The position numbers and the translations under genes are program-made. A stretch of DNA of 64,000 bases from the NCBI RefSeq assembly GCF_028583425.1, contig NC_072797.1, forward strand, positions 20,060,001-20,124,000, in the 5' to 3' direction. Source of the DNA: Eublepharis macularius (Eukaryota > Chordata > Lepidosauria > Squamata > Eublepharidae). A model generated the notes under the pieces. That model saw nothing but the letters and a program-made list of their open reading frames with translations, ran no database searches and was not told the origin of the DNA. Below, in pieces: positions 34,913 to 46,439 of the stretch (positions are counted from its first letter, which is position 1; the number at the start of each line of letters is the position of its first letter).

Positions 34913-34953
34913 CCTCTGAAAATGCCAGTCACAGCTGCTGGCGAAACGTCAGG
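34913..34953 (+). ncRNA. hammerhead-like motif, damaged second copy
   Basis: Mirror copy of the motif at 34753-34793. The core reads CTGAAAA instead of CTGAAGA, changing the invariant G8, and stem II has one change, so it is expected to be inactive. Confidence 0.5.
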
Positions 34954-35605
34954 AACTACAATGCCATGACCACGGCTATACAGCCTGGAAAATCCACAAC
35001 AACCATCGTTCTCCGGCCGTGAAAGCCTTCAACAATACATTACACAAAACTGAATGCAAGGATTATTATTTGAAATGCTGGTTTTGAGGCATGAAGCCCT
35101 CATTATCTTTCCTTCTTTAATGCCACTTGTCCACTTTTCCCTATTTATTTTATGCTGCATCGTTACATTAGAACAAACACAAGCAAATCTTACCGTAGTT
35201 ACAAACCTGAACTGAGTCACCCCTTAATCCATTAACAGAAACAGTTTGTCAATATCTATTGTTCTAATAATTTGAAAGCACTAGAAATTAAATACATTTT
35301 CCTTTCTTTTGCACCTCTATATCTAACTAGCAGCCCAATCCTATGCATTTACTGAGAAATAAATCTCACTGCGTTCAATAGAGATTACTCCCGAGTAACT
35401 GTACTTAGGACAGCTGCATTCCACACTTTCCTGATCTAATTTTCAGTGCTATCCATTTTGGCTACTTCCACAGGGCAAGAGGGCTCTCATTGCTGCTCCA
35501 AAGACATTCAGAGGCAACAGAATATCATATGGTGAGTTTCCCTACTGCGGTCTCTTATGGCTGCCATTCCCTCCATGCCACCAGAGGGTTGTAGCTGTGG
35601 AAGGA

Positions 35606-35815
35606 GAAGGGTCTGTGGTTCGGTGGAAAAACATCTACTTGGCATGCAGAAGGTCCCAGGTTCAATCCCCAGCATCTCCAGGTAAAAGGACTGGGGTAAC
35701 AGGTGATGTGAAAGACCTCTGCCTGAGAACCTGGAGAGTTACAGCCAGTCTAATCAGACAACACTGACCTTGATGGACAGATGGTCACATTCAGTATATA
35801 GCAGTATCGTGGTTT
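35606..35815 (+). mobile_element. tRNA-derived SINE, near complete
   Basis: GGCATGCAGAAGGTCCCAGG then TTCAATCCCCAGCATCTCC (B-box), AGGTGATGTGAAAGACCTCT, GACCTTGATGGACAG and CATTCAGTATATAGCAG. Confidence 0.85.
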
Positions 35816-35924
35816 CCACAAGGTTTCACTATAGTGCTATAGCAATATGTCAATTACCAGTTAAGGAAAAAAGCACTTCAGGGACATGGGGAAATGGTAG
35901 CTTTGGGGGACTGGGATATGGAAT

Positions 35925-35995
35925 CAGAGAATCATTGACTTGGAAGGGGGCCTTACAGACCATCTAGTCCAATCCCCTGCCCAATGGGAAATGTT
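35925..35995 (-). mobile_element. CR1 LINE 3' end fragment, minus
   Basis: ATCAGAGAATCATTGACTTG, GAAGGGGGCCTTACAGACC and ATCTAGTCCAATCCCCTGCC are the reverse of the CR1 tail. Confidence 0.75.
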
Positions 35996-35999
35996 GCCA

Positions 36000-37035
36000 A
36001 TGGTGGTGGGACTGGGGAAAATCTGCACTTTCCTGTCCACAAAGCATCAACCCTGCTTTGACTGCAATATTTCCCAAAACATTATAGCAAAGCAGGTTTA
36101 GGAAATATTACAGGACCGTGGGGAGAAAAGCCAGAAGGTACATGAATGGTCCACAGTTCCAGACGGAAGCTCTGGACTGGACTGCTGCACTTTAAGACAC
36201 AATATGGAAGAAAATACTTGTGTGGAAGTGACCTTAAATGCCAAGTCAGTTTTGGCAATGATAAACAAATCCCCTATTAATCTCTGTATTTAATAGGTCC
36301 TCGGCTGTCCCCTGCAGACAGGAAAATATGCCGAATGAGGCAAATCACCTTATGATTTGGGGATTACCCCTCCCAGTTAAAGGTAAGTGGGGGGAACTGG
36401 AGCCAATAGCAGAGTCAAACCAAAGCTTGGTGAGAAGCAGAGCCATTGGCAGGGGAAAGGAAACAGTGCTGCTAGTGGGGGGGGGGACTAGCAATGAGAT
36501 TTTTCTTCCTCCACAACTTCTTGCCGTCCGTACCTACCTTCCTGATTAACCATGTCCATTGTATATTCTAACAAATTCATTGAGCAGCTTGGCCCTGCCA
36601 TGTTTTGCACATAACTATTTCACAATTCTTTCCAAAAAATCTCAAATTTATTATATCCACAGCATAAGTGAAAATCCTTAATTTCTGCCTTGGGGCTGTT
36701 ATGTTTCAAATGCCTGTCTTTCTATGACAAATGCATTTTCTTCATTGTTACCAGAGTCTCGCACTATTTCAGCATTACGTCTCAGGCCATCGAAGGGACT
36801 CTTTCAAAATTCTGCCCAAGCATCAAGTCACATTAGCAAAGGCAAATAAAAAGGTGTTCTTGGTGTATAAATGAAAAGCCATGCGCCTGTTTTAAAGGGA
36901 ATGGAGTGATTAATCCTGCTTCTTCATGAATTCAAACAAATCAGACCACCCAGTCAAGTGGGTGAACTAGAGATGACTATGGATGACTATACAGCTGTCA
37001 AGGATAAAAGCTTTCTGGCAAAACATTATCTGTGT
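36000..37035. other. ALPK2 intron, nothing recognised
   Basis: Unique-looking non-coding DNA; poly(G) run near 36479. Confidence 0.5.
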
Positions 37036-37037
37036 TT

Positions 37038-37260
37038 AACAACAACATTTGATTTATATACTGCCCTTCAGGACAACTTAACACCCACTCAGAGCAGTTT
37101 ACAAAGTATGTTATCATTATCCCCACAACAATCACCCTGTGAGGGGGTGGGACTGAGAGAGCTCCTTAGAAGCTGTGACTGACCCAAGATCACCCAGCTG
37201 GCTTCAAGGGAAGAATGGGGAATCAAACCCGGTTCTCCAGATTAGAATCCTATCGCTCAT
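37038..37260 (-). mobile_element. tRNA-derived SINE (TTAAGTTGTCCTGAAGGG family), minus
   Basis: ATATACTGCCCTTCAGGACA, ACTTAACACCCACTCAGAGC, GATCACCCAGCTGGCTTCAA and AATCAAACCCGGTTCTCCAG; the head beyond 37260 is lost. Confidence 0.85.
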
Positions 37261-37744
37261 AACATCAAACATCAAACATAATCACATATGTTGGCATGAT
37301 TAAAGCCAGGACAACATGCATGGGGGAAAACGTATCTGGCATCTGAATTCTTTCTGGGTCATGTTATGATACAAGACTTGACAAAGACCACATATCTGAG
37401 TGTTGGGAGCACATGCCTCAAAACAGGCTTTGGTTATGCTTCTTTTCTTTTCATCTGAGTCCTTTATAGGGCCCCCTTCAGTGGACATGAAATTTAGACC
37501 TGCTGCATCCAAGAGTCATAAGGTTTTCCTATGGGAAATCAGGGGTATGAAGAATGGAGCCAAAAGAGGATCTGTTGAGGAACACGGATGGGTGATCTGT
37601 TCTCTGCAGTTTGGAAGCTCCCTTGGAATAAGGTTATTCAGAAGTAACAGGAAGACAAACTGAACATATTCAAATATCCCATTTCTTCTTTCGTACCACT
37701 TTATGTGTTTCGGTAACACAAAATGTCCAGATGTAAATCCTGGG

Positions 37745-38130
37745 GGGGGGCCCTTAAAAATTAATAAAAGCTGTGGACATGTATGCCCCTGCCTGCAGAA
37801 GTCAGGTGGTGATGGCCAAACAAGAGGGTTTTTCAGTGTGTGGTGCCCTATCTCTGAAATGCTCTCTCCCTTGAAGTTCTCCTGGTGCCTGCCTTCTTCA
37901 GATCAAAACATTGTTTTAACCCAGGCTTTAAACTGAGAGATTCGATCTCTTTTTAAAGGTGTTTTAAGGTCTGCTTCTAAGCCGGAGGACCGGGGGTGGG
38001 GGTGGGGTGGCTTGTTTAACTGTTAATGGTGTGTTTTTAATGGCTTCTTTGGTTTTGTTGTATTGTTTTAGTTGTGAGCTTCCTTCAAGCTGGTCTCTGG
38101 AAAGGCAGCATATAAATTGCCTAAATAAAT
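37745..38130 (+). mobile_element. LINE (L2-like) 3' end
   Basis: GGGTTTTTCAGTGTGTGGTG then CCCTATCTCTGAAATGCTCT recalls the ORF2 C-terminal peptide with FS-x-AP and N-x-LP words. The 3' end is CTGGAAAGGCAGCATATAAA and AAATAAATAATAAA. Confidence 0.65.
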
Positions 38131-38346
38131 AATAAAAGAAACACAGAGGTGTGATCCTGACTTTACACAATTCACCATACATGAAGTGATACAAATGGGG
38201 GTTGGTGGAATACTATACAGTCTTACCTTCAACATCTTGAAAACTTGAAAGATGTTCCAAGACTGCAAAGAGATGGAAAGCAATATGGTAATGATTCCAT
38301 CTACAACAAAGCATCTACAATAGCTCTTGCAATGAAGAGACATTAC

Positions 38347-38474
38347 CTTCTGAGGTCAGTTTGAAATCCGTAGTGGCCTTTCCATACGTATTCTTCAAGC
38401 AGCAGCAATACAGTCCTTGATCTTTCTTACCAGCTTGAACTATTGCCAAGGATACAGGAAACTCATCTCCTGCC
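38347..38474 (-). CDS. ALPK2: ALPK2 exon: second half of Ig domain
   Basis: 128-nt exon between a CTCTAG acceptor (before 38474) and GAAG|GTAATG donor (after 38347). Residues 981-1022 contain the hallmark D-x-G-x-Y-x-C motif (DQGLYCC, cysteine 1004) that pairs with cysteine 954, then a final beta strand TTDFKLTSE. Split codon G|GC joins the kinase exon as glycine 1023. Three consecutive cysteines (CCC, 1003-1005) follow the tyrosine, so which one forms the disulfide is not certain. Confidence 0.95.
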
Positions 38475-38479
38475 CTAGA

Positions 38480-39580
38480 GGAGAAATTTAGGTTTGATTC
38501 TTATGCAGTGTTGGAAAGAACACGTAGCCCCTGCAGATGTTACATGAACCATTCTGCTCATGTGAACTAGGAGGCTGCCAGCGGCAGAGCTGCTTTCTCA
38601 TGTGAATCAGGCCTTGCATGAATTTTCCATGCTCATTCAGGTTCTATTCGTGCAAACCACAAATGGAACCTGATTTACACTTATTTTCCTGATTCTGATT
38701 CAAGTGACTGGAAACTGAACACACATGGGAAAACCCATGTATTGCCTGATTCACATGAAATGGTGACTGCGTGTACTGGAGTGCATTGTGGGCACCTGCG
38801 CAGTCCTGTGTCTAGTAGGCTCCCAGTTCGTGTAAATGGAATGGAAAGTCTGCAGAGGGTTCGTGACAAAGACATAATCTTTCTTCTCTTACATGTCTAC
38901 TTCTTTTATTTGTTGTTCAGTGGTTCTGCTTAAGGCTCTTTCATTTGTATTGTTTTATTTTCATCAGAAAATGAACTAATGATCTAGTAAACTACCCTAA
39001 ACCCAGCATCAGCTGAATTACTGTTTATTGAAAAGAGCACCAAATGTGCAGGGATTAGCTCATTCTGCCATGTCTCAGATTACATTCAAGCTGTCTTCCA
39101 ACAAGTTGGAAGAATTTCAGGATGCTGATAACATATTTTGATACAAAAGTCCACTTCTGGGACTTAAAAATATTAAAACAAAAAAAAAATTGGCTTCCCA
39201 AAGCCAGCTTCAAAACTAACCTCATTTAGTGCCAAAACCATATTTTAAAATTATTTTTTTCCATTTGTAAATTTGTTGGTTTTTGTTTTGTACAGGTGCT
39301 CTGCTAAAAGAATATTAGCTTTTGTATTGTACAGATGCCCTCTGAAAAGAATATCTTTTAAAAACATAAATGTATATTTAAATGTAAATATTTACCCAAA
39401 TAACATTTTTGCACTGCAGGTTCATGTGTTATGTTTTCCTGGTACTCTTTCTCTGTTGTTGTCTACCATACAGCCCTGATATGCATAGGGGAAGTGGTGG
39501 ACCAAGGTGTTTGCAAGGAGCAGCTGAATTTACAAGTTCTCCATAAATTTGAGGGTAATTGAAGGCACCCATCTTCTAAG
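38480..39580. other. ALPK2 intron, nothing recognised
   Basis: AT-rich non-coding DNA between the two Ig exons. Confidence 0.5.
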
Positions 39581-39586
39581 AATATT

Positions 39587-39818
39587 TTTGGTATGGTGGT
39601 TAAGAGTGGCAGGACTCTAATCTGGAGAACCAGGTTTGATTCCCACTCCTCCGCTTGATGCCAGCTGGATGACCTTGAGTCAGTCACAGCTCTCTCAGAG
39701 CTTTCTCGGCCACACCCTCCTTACAGGGTGATTGTCATGAAGATAATAACACACTTTGTAAACTGCTCTGAGTGGGTGTTGAAGAGCGGTATATAAATTG
39801 AATGTTATTATTGTTGTT
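39587..39818 (+). mobile_element. tRNA-derived SINE (TTAAGTTGTCCTGAAGGG family)
   Basis: GGTATGGTGGTTAAGAGTGG, CAGGTTTGATTCCCACTCCT, GCTCTGAGTGGGTGTTGAAG and tail GGTATATAAATTGAATGTTA with TTATTGTTG. Confidence 0.85.
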
Positions 39819-40062
39819 TGGCTGCAGTCTTAAGGCATCATTCATAGAAATTTGGTCACAGAATACTTAAAATCTGCCTCCATTTTTAAAAATGATCAAG
39901 AATATATGAACTCCCCTCCCTTTAAAAAAGTATTGCAAAGCACATTGTCTCTCTTTTAGTCTGCTTTCCTTATCTCCCAGGCATCAAGGGATGGTTGGTG
40001 CTAGGCTATAAATGGAAACAAACAAACAAACAAGCAACGCTTCTTGCATTTATTCTACTTAC

Positions 40063-40210
40063 CTTCTGTGCACTCGAGCAAGAAGCTGAGAGTCTTTCAT
40101 CCATGTAATAGTGGCATCTTCATGAATTTCAACAAACTGACAGCATAATTTGATATTTCCAGAGAAATCAGGGAATAATTCTGCTTGGATTTTCTTCAGC
40201 AATTTGGGGG
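40063..40210 (-). CDS. ALPK2: ALPK2 exon: first half of Ig domain
   Basis: 148-nt exon, acceptor ATTTCAAG before 40210 and donor AGAAG|GTAAGT after 40063. The split first codon (G|CC) joins exactly to the large exon. Residues 931-980 begin [12 protein letters not shown] and carry the first Ig cysteine (954, in KLCCQF) and the core tryptophan (967, in ITWMKD), the usual C-to-W spacing of an intermediate-type immunoglobulin fold. Muscle-type alpha-kinases (ALPK2, ALPK3) carry such an Ig domain just before the kinase, thought to mediate protein contacts, as in titin-like proteins. It ends in phase 2 (AG|G, arginine). Confidence 0.95.
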
Positions 40211-40219
40211 CTTGAAATA

Positions 40220-41440
40220 ATAAAAAAAACCCTCCTCAATTTAGTAAGATAAGCAAAATGCACAACAGAACCATGAGACTAATTTAGAGATTATATTTTT
40301 AAAGACGTTGCTCCTGCAGGCTGATCAATAAATCTAAAATTTGGAAATGATTACTGATGAACATTCTTTACATCACTATGAAACATGTGGGCTGTTCAGG
40401 TTTTGGTGGTGGTGTTAATTCTGTTGATTAAAAATAAGCCAACTTTTCACTTTTCTTAGAGTAAAGAAGGGATGGGTGAAACTTCTTTTCACACAGAGGT
40501 TTTCTCCTGGTTTGGGTGCCAACTTGCAGTGGTTTTTCTCCAAGCCTCCTCGTGTCCTTGTTTGCCATTTGTTGTCTTTTAATGGTTTCTTCATCCTTTC
40601 TCTATTATTTCTTAAATCAGATCAAACAAACAGATCAGAATGAAGATGTGAGGAATGCTGCAGCTCGACACCCAAACCTGAGGAAAACTTCCATGTGAAA
40701 AGACTCGCAATCTCTTTTAAGAATATTTTTTGTACTGATATTCATTTATATGTTCTAGGGGTGAATTATGGCACTGGCCATGGGATCTAGGACTAAGCAC
40801 ACCTATTCTTGGGCCAAATTCTCATTCTCCCTGGATCAAATGAAGCTTTTCTATCTGCTGACAAGTTAAGCAGAGTCCTTCAATATAAATCCACAGAGGG
40901 CTCAATGTGGTTTCATTTACTTTCAAGCCAAAGTATTTGTTTCTTTAATAAAAATAATGCACCAATTCACATGGTCAAAGGAAGTGATAGTTATGACATA
41001 TCATCTGAGAAAAAGAAGGTAACAAAAGCCATGACTACAGTAGTTAATTTGTCAAGGCAGCTTTTGGGCAAAACCAAGGATGTAATGGAAGCATTTATTT
41101 TTCATCAAACAAATATTGAATTGGGAAGGGTCCATAACTCAAGTTTATGGTTCATGCTCTGCATAAAGAAGATTTCAGGTTCAGTCATTAGGAGGAAGAC
41201 CATCAAAGACTTCTGCCTGTCTGGGAGGGATTCTGCTAAAGGTGTGTTAATGTATTCAAGGTAGATTGGGACCCCGTTCCTCCGGAGACCTACTTCCAGA
41301 TGTTTCTGCACCTGTTACCCAATGGCCTCAGAATCAGAAGGGGGAGAGATTTCCAATACCTTATTCCTCCTCCTCCAGCCTGTCAGGGGGCAAGACTCTG
41401 CCCCCCCCCCTCCTAAAGTCCCCCCAAGCTGCAGCAAACC
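40220..41440. other. ALPK2 intron, mostly unrecognised
   Basis: Unique-looking DNA. 41120-41235 resembles a badly decayed tRNA-type SINE (TTTCAGGTTCAGTCATT and CATCAAAGACTTCTGCCTG). The plus-strand 151-codon open frame at 40809-41264 has no domain or splice context. Confidence 0.45.
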
Positions 41441-41448
41441 ACCAGAGC

Positions 41449-41672
41449 TAAGGTTGCAAGCCTGGGTTGCAAGCCTGGGTTGCAAGTCCTGGGTTCTATA
41501 GACTACATAGGTCAGTTGCCCTGGAGGAAACAGTAGCTTGGGAGGGCAGATCGTATAGTATGCCATAAAGATCACATACCCACTGAGCTCCCTCTCTTCC
41601 CAAAACTTTGCCCTCCCTAGACACCACGCCCAAATCTGTAGTAGTTTCCAAAGCCAGAGTTAGCAACCTGGA
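41449..41672 (-). mobile_element. MITE-like GTTGCCAA-family element, with triplicated TTGCAAGCCTGGG
   Basis: GTTGCAAGCCTGGG is repeated in tandem about three times at 41453-41491. The reversed family order follows: CTATAGACTACATAGGTCAG, CAAATCTGTAGTAGTTTCC and CAGAGTTAGCAACC. Confidence 0.6.
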
Positions 41673-41801
41673 CTAGCATTTCTTTCAAGGGACAGGCTTC
41701 CAGTGTGATGCTCTAACCCTCTTCTTCTTTGGATCTGGCAAATCCGAGGAATTCCCCATCCCTGGACAATGTATTGTTAGAATATCATTTTCTGAGCATA
41801 C

Positions 41802-44592
41802 CTTTGCTGTCCTTTTTTGAAGGCAGTTTCCATTGTTCTCTCTTATCTTCTTTCTGACTTAGCTCCACTTTCGAGACTCTTTTAAGACCACTGGTGCTGT
41901 TGCAAGCATTTTCTTTTGCTTCAAGACGCGGCTTCTTGATTTGCACCTTTGATATCATCTTCTTTATAGTTTCTTGCTTATGTTTCACTTCCTCGAGACT
42001 ACTGTGAGCCGAGGTTGCCTTGCAGAGTTTGGATGTCTCTTGCAATGTTGCCCTCTCTTCTTTTAGTGCACATGGAGCTTCTGGAGTTTCTGCTAAAGGG
42101 TGTGGCAGATGTCTGCCCTGTGGGAGCTTGTCCTGAGAATAAGATCTGTTCTCAGAAGGCATGATATTGACTGAGGCCTCTATCATGTCCCCTGATGTAT
42201 TTAGATTTTTACTCTCATCAGTTGTGAATGTTCCAGCATGCTTGTGGCTTGTAGATGTCCCTACACATTCTCCTGTAGACGACCCAGTTTGTTCACTGTA
42301 AGGGTACACATAGTCTATGCTTTCATGCCAAGAATGAATTTCTTCTGTATTCATCATGAGCACCCTCATATAAGGCTCAACTTCCACTTCCTCTAGGTCA
42401 CACTCAAGGAACTTTTGACATTTCCTGGTATCCCTTTCACAAGGGGTGATTTGGATCTGGTGCTCTCCTTTCATTTTTTGGTGCTCTTTCTGTTGTAGAT
42501 CAGTGCTATGAAGCCAAGAATGTATCTGTTCTTCAGGATCCACTAGAGCTCGCATGTAAGGCTCCACTTCAGCTTCCTCAAAGTCATGAGAAACAGATAT
42601 TTCTGTTTGTCCTGTGTCTCTCTCATATTGGACAATGTGGATCTTCTTTTTTTCTTCCACCCTTTGGTACTGATCCTGCCTCAGTTCAGGTGCTTGTTCA
42701 CCCATGTCCTTCTCAACTTTAGTCTGCACGGAATCAGTAGGCATTCGATTTCTAGCCCTAGAGAATTCTGCCCCCGAGCATTTCATGCTACACTCTTTGT
42801 TGACATCTTCTTGATTCCTCTCTTGAGAACAAACAATGCCTACCATTTTGCTAGCACCCTGACTGTCATTACCTGGACTTCCATGCTCATTTATAGTAGC
42901 TACTGCATTTCCAAAATCAGGTGTACAGCTTGTAATATCCATTCCCATTCCTTTCTCAATTGCACAAAGATCATCAACAATGCTAGATTTCTTCCCTGGT
43001 ATTCTTTGTTGAGAATCGGATGGTAGGATCTCCATGACATTTTCTGACTGTGGGGCAGTTTCTTCCGCCATTGCTCTACACTTCCTTTTTTCTTGGCTTA
43101 TGATGTCCCCTAAAGTACTTTTGTATGGCTCCTTTATGTCAGTATCATCTGGCTCATCCCAATCTGCTATAGAGGTAACGGCTAGAACTAAATTATGTTT
43201 TTGCATGTGATAGCTATAATTCCCTGCGTCAGGTATAACTTGAAAATCTTTACTATTATTACCTGTCAAAACATGATAAATGCCACAATTACTGTCATTT
43301 TGTGCAGTCACATCTAATTTGGTTTCTTTCTCCTGAAGGTTTTTAGCATGAGGCTGCTTTTCAGTGGCACCATCTGTACAATGAGCATCTTGTTTGGTAT
43401 AAGGTAACGGGCCAAGGTCATAAGCAGGTACCTCCCCTAACATTTCTTGGCCACATGCTAAAATATTGTTTTGAGCTTCTGTAAATCTGAGTGGGGATTC
43501 TGCAGCGAGAGACGAAAAAGCATTACCCACCGTAATCTTCCCTTCCTGAGAGGGAGGCATTTGAATAGGCCCGTTATTGTCTGACTGTGTTTGGCTTTGG
43601 TTATCGTCCAGGTATATTTCTACATTGAAGAGACTGCCGCTTAAGAAACGAACAGATGGCTTCTCTGTGCTATGTCCGAAGGCAGCACCTACACACATGG
43701 CATCTGTTTCTACAGCTAGGGCAAGAGAATTCTTGCCCGTAGATGTATTGCTGCATGTTTCATCTGTTTTTAGCAGGCGGCTACAATTCGTGTAGTCTTT
43801 CCTTACTCTTTCAAGCGCAGTTGCCAGCTCGGTGACAAGCTGATTATCTTCTATTAAATTGCCTGGCACAGGCTGATGCTCAGGGCTTACATCTCCAGTA
43901 ACGTTCAGTCCTTTAACCTCCTTGGCAGGGTCAGCCCCAGCTGCTAAACTCTTAACCTCCCTACTTGTGCCAGTGAAGTCATAGCCGCACTCCTCTTCCT
44001 CATAAAGAAGCTTCTCTAACTGCTTGTGCATCAGTGATAAATCAGCTTCTCTAGCCTCGAGTTCTGAGCATTCCAAGGTTGCCTGGAAATCCACTTCGGA
44101 TAGACCTTCAGCACTGGGAGAGTCACAGATTGTTTTTACCTCCTTGATCTCATGGGGCTTAGTTCCGCATGCTATTCCTCTTTCCATTTGCCCATCAGGG
44201 ACAGCCTGAGGAGTCGGAATGTCGCATAAGCCTTCTTGATGAGAAATGGAAAGGGTGTGATCAAGGGTGTCAAGTGATACATCATTGCTTACTGTATAGT
44301 CCCAATTTGTAACTTGAATGGTTTGACCTGTGCATGTTTCCCGTTGGTTAGTCGCTTGAGTCTGATATGGTAGAGGAAGGCTTGTGGAGTTTTCCAGTGC
44401 TGCATTGTCCATTTGAAAGTCATTTTTGTTACTGACCTCCTCCAAAGAGGAGTTTTCACCAAGCACCGAGATATTTTTTGCAGAAGACAAAGTGGAAACA
44501 AATCCATCATCTAACCCAGGTTCTGTTATAAACAGTTCTGGCTCATTGCCAACGGGCACCATAGTTTCAGCCTTAGTATCTTGTGGTTCTAC
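41802..44592 (-). CDS. ALPK2: ALPK2 large central exon (930 codons)
   Basis: Single 2791-nt exon. The acceptor is a pyrimidine-rich tract ending TTCTAG just before 44592; a second AG four bases on (GTAG) is a possible alternative. The donor reads AAAG|GTATGC at 41802/41801. It codes residues 1-930: acidic, rich in Ser, Thr, Glu and Gln, with no recognised fold and low predicted order, which matches the poorly conserved giant exon of mammalian ALPK2. Only its C-terminal ~100 residues, a Lys/Glu-rich basic stretch leading to KKDSKG, look clearly alignable with mammals. Cores at residues 650-698 and 712-760 are an internal duplication, sharing ERDT, EVEPYMR and IHSW. The reading frame is open throughout, which is strong evidence of constraint for so long a stretch. 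The exon may be shorter than the mammalian one, but the 5' part of the gene is missing here, so this is uncertain. Confidence 0.93.
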
Positions 44593-44599
44593 CTAGAAG

Positions 44600-46430
44600 T
44601 AAGGGCAGAGAGAAAGGGACAGGAAATATTAGAAATTTTTAGACTTAGGTTAATCAGTAAGATAGTCACACAAAAATGTTTATTACTGACTTCAGTGTTT
44701 GTGATTGACCCTATAATGGTCTGTTGTCAGGATGAATGAAAGAATGCATACGGCATCTCCTCAAAGTCCAATGAGAAACAAGACATTGAGGCCTTGTATG
44801 CATCCAGTGTAATGGGGCTAGCGACTGCAAAGACTCATCCAAACAAAGTCAAGCACTTTTTAATCCAATTGTTTCCATGACAAAAATTTACACATGTTCA
44901 GATTTCCCACTGGAATCTACCAGTTGTAAAAACGCTTTTGGCTAGATCATGACTTTCGTTTACAGTGATTTAAATCCGGTGTTATTTTGGCTCAAGTGGG
45001 GTTAAAAATCAAGATATTCCTAGTGAACAGGTATAGTTTAATCAGTAATTTTTGAATGAGGACTGCCCTTCTACTGAGTCCCTAACCCAGAGCCAGCACC
45101 TGTGTATCCTGAGGTAGGGCAGCTTTCAGGACACAGGACTGGGGTCCACTGCCACTTACCCCCACCCACATACTTCCTCCGCCGCCTGTCTGCACCTGTG
45201 CTCCTAACCACCCAGAGTCATTGAGGAAGGGCATGTGGGTGACGCACAGTGGCTGCACTCCTGGTGGCAATGGCAGTAGCACTCTCAGCTGCATACGCTG
45301 GCCAGTGCTGTTGGGAAAAGGGTTGAGGGTGGTGTAGGGAACTGAGCATGGGCAGTGGGAGGGCTTACAAATGGGAGAAGGATGCACGGGCAGGTGGGGT
45401 GCATGTAGGTGTGGGGTGGAAAGAAGGGCATGAGAGGGGCCCCTGGTGGTAAGCAGTCAGAGATTAAATTTATGGACTTTTCCTGCCTGCCTGCATTAAT
45501 TAATAAACCAATACACTTTATCAATAAATGAAATGCCCATTAAATCTAAATCAACAGATTATTATGTAAAATGTTCTGTCAAGAACCCCATTGAGCTATC
45601 GTGGCTAATAGCTACATGGAGCATCCTGTCAGGCTATGGATGACAGGCTATGGCAGATAGATCCCTGTACCATTGCAGCAAGAAATCCAGGCTCTTGGTT
45701 AAATGGCTTTATTCAGAAATCAGATCATTTCCACAGATATGTCCATAGAATTACTCAGAGGCAAGGTAAGCATCTAAGCAGTAAAAACAGGTTGACAGTA
45801 ATGGTAACCTGTGGGAAAATCCTTCCTCTTAACGCACACGTTTGCTCCTTCCCCCTCCCAACAGTAAAACAGGACTTTTGGTGTGAACTCCTCCTGTGAC
45901 CATTTCACATATTTGTACTATCAAGTCGAGACACTGAAAAAGCAAGAGATCAAAGTTGAGACATAGCAGTGCATGGGAGTGAGCAGCATACAAGGTCAGA
46001 AGCACTGAGAGTTTCTACAGTCCGTCAGATAAGGCACCTGCAGCTTCAATAACCCTTTGAAAGGAAACAGTTATGGCACTGGCAATATGACATCAAGTTA
46101 TAGCATGAAACATTGGTTCAGAAGCAACAGGTCAGCATTGGTTCACATCAGCATTCAGTAGTGGCATGGATGGGGCACAGACATGACACATCCATGTTCA
46201 ACAGCAATATACTTTCAAATACCAATTGCAGGGGATAATCATCAGGACAGTCTCTGAGAAATCACCTTCATGGCCTTCTTGTGAGCTTCCAGATATACCT
46301 GTCTGTTTAAACCTGAATGCTAGCATAGATGAACCCCACAAGTAAGCCTTATGTTCTTGAATTGGCCAAGAGCTTAGAGGTTATAGTGGATCCAGCATTA
46401 CTGCTAGAGGTGCAAGTTAACGCAGTAGCA
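44600..46430. other. ALPK2 upstream intron or flank, nothing recognised
   Basis: Non-coding DNA; a GC-rich patch at 45100-45440 is open on the minus strand by composition only. No Ig-type exon (cysteine, W-Y/F-K, D-x-G-x-Y-x-C words) was recognised. Confidence 0.45.
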
Positions 46431-46439
46431 AAAATTGCT

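Larger units (their letters stand above)
34700..35038. mobile_element. head-to-head Penelope-like remnant (339 bp) with hammerhead-like core
   Basis: Two inverted copies of one ~150-bp unit meet near 34851. The target duplication ATTACACAAAAC is exact at 34688-34699 and 35039-35050 (12 bp). The right copy keeps a ~30-bp 3' tail (GTGAAAGCCTTCAACAATAC) that the left lacks. Assignment to Penelope-like elements is inferred from the hammerhead-like core, the inverted arrangement and the variable-length target duplication; no reverse transcriptase is present. Confidence 0.7.
11721..44592 (-). other. ALPK2: ALPK2 gene, partial (3' two-thirds: central region, Ig domain, alpha-kinase domain)
   Basis: Span of the eight recognised coding exons of alpha-protein kinase 2, an atypical (alpha-kinase family) protein known from vertebrate heart, where work in zebrafish and human cells links it to WNT restraint during cardiogenesis. 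Exon phases agree at every join (0/1, 1/2, 2/1, 1/0, 0/2, 2/1, 1/2 pattern) and give 1305 continuous residues and a stop. Identity rests on the kinase exons, which match remembered vertebrate ALPK2 closely; the C-terminal tail ending KKT is also ALPK2-like rather than ALPK3-like. No frameshift or internal stop is seen, so the gene appears functional. Residue numbers used here count from the first codon of the exon at 44592, not from the true start, which lies outside the recognised exons. No polyadenylation signal could be chosen with confidence below 11721. Confidence 0.93.

Noticed and set aside
42586..43026. 146-codon plus-strand frame opposite the ALPK2 large exon
   Set aside because: Shadow of the real minus-strand exon; hydrophobic composition typical of antisense reading, no own signals.
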